In this document: positions 5,847 to 8,163 of the stretch, in pieces
Layout of the letters: the number at the start of each line of letters is the position of its first letter
Numbering within the stretch: position 1 is the stretch's first letter
Source: Myxococcales bacterium
GTDB lineage: Bacteria; Myxococcota; Bradymonadia; REDH01
Assembly: GCA_018970625.1 (NCBI GenBank)
Contig: JAGWVZ010000140.1
Coordinates: 1-8,163, forward strand
Length of the DNA: 8,163 nt
Reading direction: 5' to 3'
Notes under the pieces: generated by a model
What the model was told of the DNA's origin: nothing
What the model saw: only the letters and a program-made list of their open reading frames with translations
Databases searched by the model: none
Translations under genes and position numbers: made by a program

Positions 5847-6638
5847 ATGCACCCCACCTCGTCTCCACCCCAAACCCAGCTCGTCGAAGCGCTTACCCAA
5901 AGGCTGGATGCGCTCGCCACCGCCAAGAGTCGCGACTTCTGGGAGCGCTATATGAAAGGCGTTATTCCGTTCCGCGGCGTTCCCATGGCCCTGATTCGCA
6001 GGGCCGTTCACGCCTGGTGGACCAACGATGGGCCTGCCGAGCTCCCGGCAACCTCCCGCAAACAGCTCGCGCTGGTGCTCTTTGAAGGGAGCTTCGGCGA
6101 AGACAAGCTGGCGGGCACGCTGGCACTTCACGAGCTGCTGCTGCATGACCTGACGCCGCACGACCTCTCCAGTCTGGCAGCGCTGTTCGACCGCGAGCTC
6201 ATCGCCGACTGGAACACATGCGACTGGTTCTGTGTGAAGGTGCTGGGCAACCTCGTGACGCGCGACCTGCCAGCACAAAATGTGGCACACGAGGTCGCGT
6301 CGTGGTGCAACGCGAGGACCTTGTGGCAGCGCCGCGCAGCCAACGTCGCGTTCGTGAACCTCGCGAAGCAGGGCGAAGCAAACTTCGACGGCTTCACCAC
6401 GCTCATGCTGGATACGTGCGCCAGGAACCTGCGCTGCACCGAGCGCTTCGCTCAAACCGGGGTTGGGTGGTTACTGCGAGAGCTCGCAGAGACCGAGACG
6501 ACGCGCGTGCTCGCCTTCACCGAAGCGCACCTGAGCGCCATGTCGCGTGAAGCCGTGCGCTCGGTCACAGAGCGCATGCCAAAGAACGTGCAAGCGCACC
6601 TGCTGGCGGCTCACCAGAGCGCCAGCGCGCGGAGTTGA
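5847..6638 (+). CDS. AlkD-like DNA alkylation repair protein (HEAT-like repeats)
   Basis: A 263-aa, mostly helical protein matching the AlkC/AlkD-type DNA glycosylase family, which removes bulky or cationic alkylated bases such as N7-methylguanine without base flipping. Signatures: SRDFWERYMKGVIPFRGVPMALIRRAV (28-54) corresponds to the family's 'ryfK...f.Gv..p.lR'; FEGSFGEDKLAGTLAL (79-94) to the 'E.k..a..ll' helix; DWNTCDWFCVKVLG (121-134) to AlkD's W-x-x-V-D active-site motif, with W122 and D126 in place of W109 and D113; LWQRRAANVAFVNL (159-172) carries the Arg pair expected near the DNA backbone; TGVGWLLREL (204-213) holds W208. The C-terminus is a short Ala/Ser tail. Length is close to AlkD (~237 aa). 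ATG 5847 has no clear ribosome site; upstream in-frame options (ATG 5739, GTG 5778, TTG 5787) add Pro/Ser/Gly-rich sequence with poor codon use and seem less likely. Cytosolic; about 90 bases after the transporter gene. Confidence 0.83.
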   Translation: MHPTSSPPQTQLVEALTQRLDALATAKSRDFWERYMKGVIPFRGVPMALIRRAVHAWWTNDGPAELPATSRKQLALVLFEGSFGEDKLAGTLALHELLLHDLTPHDLSSLAALFDRELIADWNTCDWFCVKVLGNLVTRDLPAQNVAHEVASWCNARTLWQRRAANVAFVNLAKQGEANFDGFTTLMLDTCARNLRCTERFAQTGVGWLLRELAETETTRVLAFTEAHLSAMSREAVRSVTERMPKNVQAHLLAAHQSASARS

Positions 6639-6698
6639 GTCCGCGAGCGCTCAAGTATCTCAACAGTTCACATACAGCGTCGGGCTTTGCCAATAAAC

Positions 6699-6764
6699 CT
6701 ACCAGCCGAGTCGTTCCGCGACCTCGTTGGGCAGGCGCGGGATCAGGTGCAGCGGAGTGGTCAT
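6699..6764 (-). CDS. Candidate 21-aa small ORF (unverified)
   Basis: Read on the minus strand, ATG at 6764-6762 follows AGGA with a 5-base spacer and opens a 21-codon frame ending in TAG (6701-6699). The peptide begins MTTPLHLIPRLPNEV and ends AERLGW. It has a protein-like composition, no signal peptide and no membrane segment; I do not recognise it. The frame is closed upstream by TAA near 6815, so it is not the tail of a longer gene. A promoter-like sequence lies about 50 bases upstream. It could be a small protein, the remnant of a decayed gene, or chance. Confidence 0.2.
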   Translation of the reverse strand: MTTPLHLIPRLPNEVAERLGW

Positions 6765-6814
6765 TGACGTCCTGTTTTGGTTTTTCCGCGGGAATTTAGG
6801 CACTTGTACGTCGC

Positions 6815-6842
6815 ATTACACCTGTCGTCACGGCGCTGTCGA
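6815..6842 (-). promoter_or_regulatory. Candidate sigma70-type promoter, minus strand
   Basis: On the minus strand TCGACA (6842-6837; one mismatch to TTGACA) is followed after 16 bases by TGTAAT (6820-6815; one mismatch to TATAAT). Transcription would start near 6808 and run leftward through the 21-codon ORF and then antisense to the alkD-like gene. A match of this quality can occur by chance, but it coincides with the ribosome site and ORF just downstream. Confidence 0.3.
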
Positions 6843-7003
6843 GGGCAACGCAGCTCTCAGGACCATGTGCAGGGCTGCCCTACGCCTCAACAACCCGCCC
6901 AGACCCAACCGTGGACGCCCGCCCCGGCTCACCGCCGCCCTGATCGTCCTTGCCTGCTGCGGGCCCGGCTCCGCAACAAGGGCCAACGCGTGCACCCGAC
7001 GGC

Positions 7004-7019
7004 CCCGATTAGAATCGGG
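7004..7019. promoter_or_regulatory. Perfect 7-bp dyad upstream of the acyl-CoA dehydrogenase gene
   Basis: CCCGATT (7004-7010), AG, AATCGGG (7013-7019) is a compact perfect palindrome about 130 bases before the dehydrogenase start. Its tight, nearly loop-less geometry suits a dimeric regulator's operator better than an RNA hairpin. Fatty-acid degradation genes are often controlled by TetR- or GntR-type repressors, but no regulator gene is visible here. Confidence 0.3.
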
Positions 7020-7147
7020 CATGTCTGAAATCTGCGCGTGCGACGGGCACGCCGGGTGCGGCCGCACGACTCCCCTCTGGCGCACGGGCCGCGTCTGCAT
7101 TATCGCGCATGCGCCGCTGCCTTCGCCACCCTCGCACCGAGTTCAAC

Positions 7148-8163
7148 GTGTTCGAGCTTCCCTGGACCGACGACCACCGCACGTTTCGCACGACCGTTCA
7201 GCGCTTTATGCGCAACGAGATTGAGCCGCATCACGAGGCCTGGGAAAACGACGGGGTGGTACCCCGCGACATCTGGCGCAAAGCGGGAGAGCTGGGATTG
7301 TTGCTCACCAGCACCAGCGACGACTGGGGAGGCGCCGGTGATTTTCTGTATTCCGTGATTGTCACCGAAGAGCTCGCTTATTCTGGTGCCACCGGCCCCA
7401 TGTTCTATCTGCACTCCGACATGATCGCGCCCTACCTGGAGCATCACGCCAGCGATGAGCTGCGCGCGCAGTGGCTGCCGAAGATGGCGACGGGCGAGGC
7501 GATCGCCGCCGTGGCCATGACCGAGCCGGGCGCCGGGAGCGACCTGCAGGGTATTCAGACCCGCGCCGTACGCGATGGCGACGAGTGGGTGATTCGCGGC
7601 CAGAAAACCTTTATTTCTAACGGACAGCTGGCGGATATTATTGTCGTCGCTGCCAGAACCCCAACCGAAACGCAGCCAAACGGAATTTCCCTGTTTCTGG
7701 TCGAGGCCGACCGCCCCGGCTTTTCGCGGGGGCGAAATCTGGAAAAGGTGGGACTTCACGCGCAGGACACGTCGGAGCTCATCTTCGACGAGGTCCGTGT
7801 ACCCCTCGGCAACCTGATTGGCGAGCAGGGTCGCGGCTTTGGCTATCTGATGTCCGAGCTGCCGCAGGAGCGATTGATGATCGCCATTTATGCGGTCGCC
7901 GCCGCCGAGGCCGCCGTGCGATGGACAACGCGCTACGTGGAAGACCGCATGGCGTTCGGAAAACCCCTCTCCACGCTCCAGAATACCCGATTTAAACTGG
8001 CCGAGGCGCGCACCGAGGCGGCAGTAACACGGGCATTTGTGGACCAGTGCATTGCGAAACACCTGCATAAAAAACTCGATACCGCCGAGGCCTCCATGGC
8101 CAAATACTGGGCCACGGAAATGCAGTTTCGCGTGATTGACACGTGCATGCAGCTCTTCGGCGG
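7148..8163 (+). CDS. Acyl-CoA dehydrogenase, 3'-truncated
   Basis: 338 complete codons are visible and the frame runs off the window end. The protein belongs to the FAD-dependent acyl-CoA dehydrogenase family, which oxidises acyl-CoA thioesters to enoyl-CoA (beta-oxidation, branched-chain or other acyl catabolism) and passes electrons to ETF. The N-terminal helical domain begins FELPWTDDHRTFRTTVQRF and includes FMRNEIEPHHEAWENDGVVP. The first family signature AMTEPGAGSDL is at 123-133, then WVIRGQKTFISNG (147-159), the middle beta-domain with VGLHAQDTSEL and FDEVRVP, and the C-terminal helical domain with DRMAFGKPL (266-274; R267, F270, G271 of the FAD-contacting RxxFG motif). It ends in MQLFGG, the usual 'Q..GG.G' loop. 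The catalytic Glu is expected beyond the window, so substrate class cannot be judged. GTG 7148 is chosen because it gives the typical family N-terminus; in-frame ATG 7109 would add 13 Arg-rich residues. Ribosome site is weak (GAG at 7139-7141). Confidence 0.92.
   Translation, partial: MFELPWTDDHRTFRTTVQRFMRNEIEPHHEAWENDGVVPRDIWRKAGELGLLLTSTSDDWGGAGDFLYSVIVTEELAYSGATGPMFYLHSDMIAPYLEHHASDELRAQWLPKMATGEAIAAVAMTEPGAGSDLQGIQTRAVRDGDEWVIRGQKTFISNGQLADIIVVAARTPTETQPNGISLFLVEADRPGFSRGRNLEKVGLHAQDTSELIFDEVRVPLGNLIGEQGRGFGYLMSELPQERLMIAIYAVAAAEAAVRWTTRYVEDRMAFGKPLSTLQNTRFKLAEARTEAAVTRAFVDQCIAKHLHKKLDTAEASMAKYWATEMQFRVIDTCMQLFG

Larger units (their letters stand above)
6639..7147. other. Intergenic gap, 509 bases
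   Basis: This is the longest non-coding stretch and its left half is more AT-rich than the genes. It contains a possible minus-strand promoter and 21-codon ORF (listed separately), a T-rich patch at 6774-6785 (GTTTTGGTTTTT) without a strong preceding stem, and a dyad at 7004-7019. A + strand open frame from 6727 to 7224 crosses the right half but overlaps the acyl-CoA dehydrogenase and looks like a composition artefact. Confidence 0.5.

Noticed and set aside
5793..6455. 220-codon antisense frame opposite the alkD-like gene
   Set aside because: No recognisable motif; the + frame matches AlkD active-site spacing.
6774..6785. GTTTTGGTTTTT as an intrinsic terminator tail for the alkD-like gene
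   Set aside because: It is about 135 bases past the stop and only a weak 5-bp stem (CCGCG/CGCGG near 6716-6740) precedes it, not adjacent to the T-run.
6764..6792. + strand TTGACG as a -35 box for the acyl-CoA dehydrogenase
   Set aside because: At 16-18 bases downstream the sequence is GC-rich (CCGCGGG) with no -10 match, and it is nearly 400 bases from the gene.
6727..7224. + strand 165-codon frame containing a lipobox-like LTAALIVLACCG stretch
   Set aside because: The hydrophobic stretch is internal after a long Arg/Pro-rich segment, there is no ribosome site, and the frame overlaps the dehydrogenase by 77 bases.
7100..8068. 322-codon antisense frame opposite the acyl-CoA dehydrogenase
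   Set aside because: The + strand has clear dehydrogenase signatures throughout; the minus frame has none.
1..8163. Defence island, toxin-antitoxin pair, biosynthetic cluster or mobile element
   Set aside because: No nuclease, transposase, integrase, toxin or synthase motif was seen in any credible frame; the recognised genes are unrelated housekeeping or accessory functions.

Overview
This is an 8.2 kb, GC-rich window with five complete and two edge-truncated protein genes, all on the + strand. Codon third positions are strongly G/C. Long antisense open frames lie across almost every gene, which is usual for such DNA and is not evidence of genes. The truncated first gene has an Asp/Cys-rich N-terminal stretch typical of secreted proteins of myxobacteria and related former deltaproteobacteria. 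Together with a lipoprotein gene and the mixed metabolic content, this suggests a Myxococcota- or Bradymonadota-like bacterium. That placement is inference; no rRNA or marker gene is present.

Layout: (a) 1-1491, the 3' part of a secreted pectinacetylesterase/Notum-like hydrolase. (b) 1492-1825, a gap with one short dyad. (c) 1826-2695, a probable two-gene operon: an SRPBCC/AHSA1-type ligand-binding protein, then a DUF1801 (YdhG/frataxin-like) protein 24 bases downstream. (d) 2696-3109, a 414-base gap rich in inverted repeats, including a perfect 10-bp stem. (e) 3110-3670, a DUF2237 protein carrying a lipoprotein signal peptide, which is unusual for that family. (f) 3671-3874, a short gap with a 12-bp stem just after the lipoprotein gene and a dyad plus direct repeat before the next gene. 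(g) 3875-5755, a large AbgT-family transporter (AbgT/MtrF/YdaH) with several substrate-site residues changed. (h) 5847-6638, an AlkD-like HEAT-repeat DNA alkylation repair protein, preceded by a G-rich tandem repeat that could pair with C-rich sequence around its start. (i) 6639-7147, a 509-base gap with a candidate minus-strand promoter, ribosome binding site and 21-codon ORF, plus a dyad upstream of the last gene. (j) 7148-8163, the 5' part of an acyl-CoA dehydrogenase.

Apart from the SRPBCC/DUF1801 pair the genes do not form an obvious pathway; they look like independent chromosomal units. I see no mobile element, CRISPR array, tRNA, rRNA or recognisable defence cassette, and nothing that convincingly makes a new multi-gene system. 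The items most worth a second look are the altered AbgT substrate site, the secreted DUF2237 lipoprotein, the degenerate nucleophile motif of the first gene, and the small minus-strand unit at 6699-6842.
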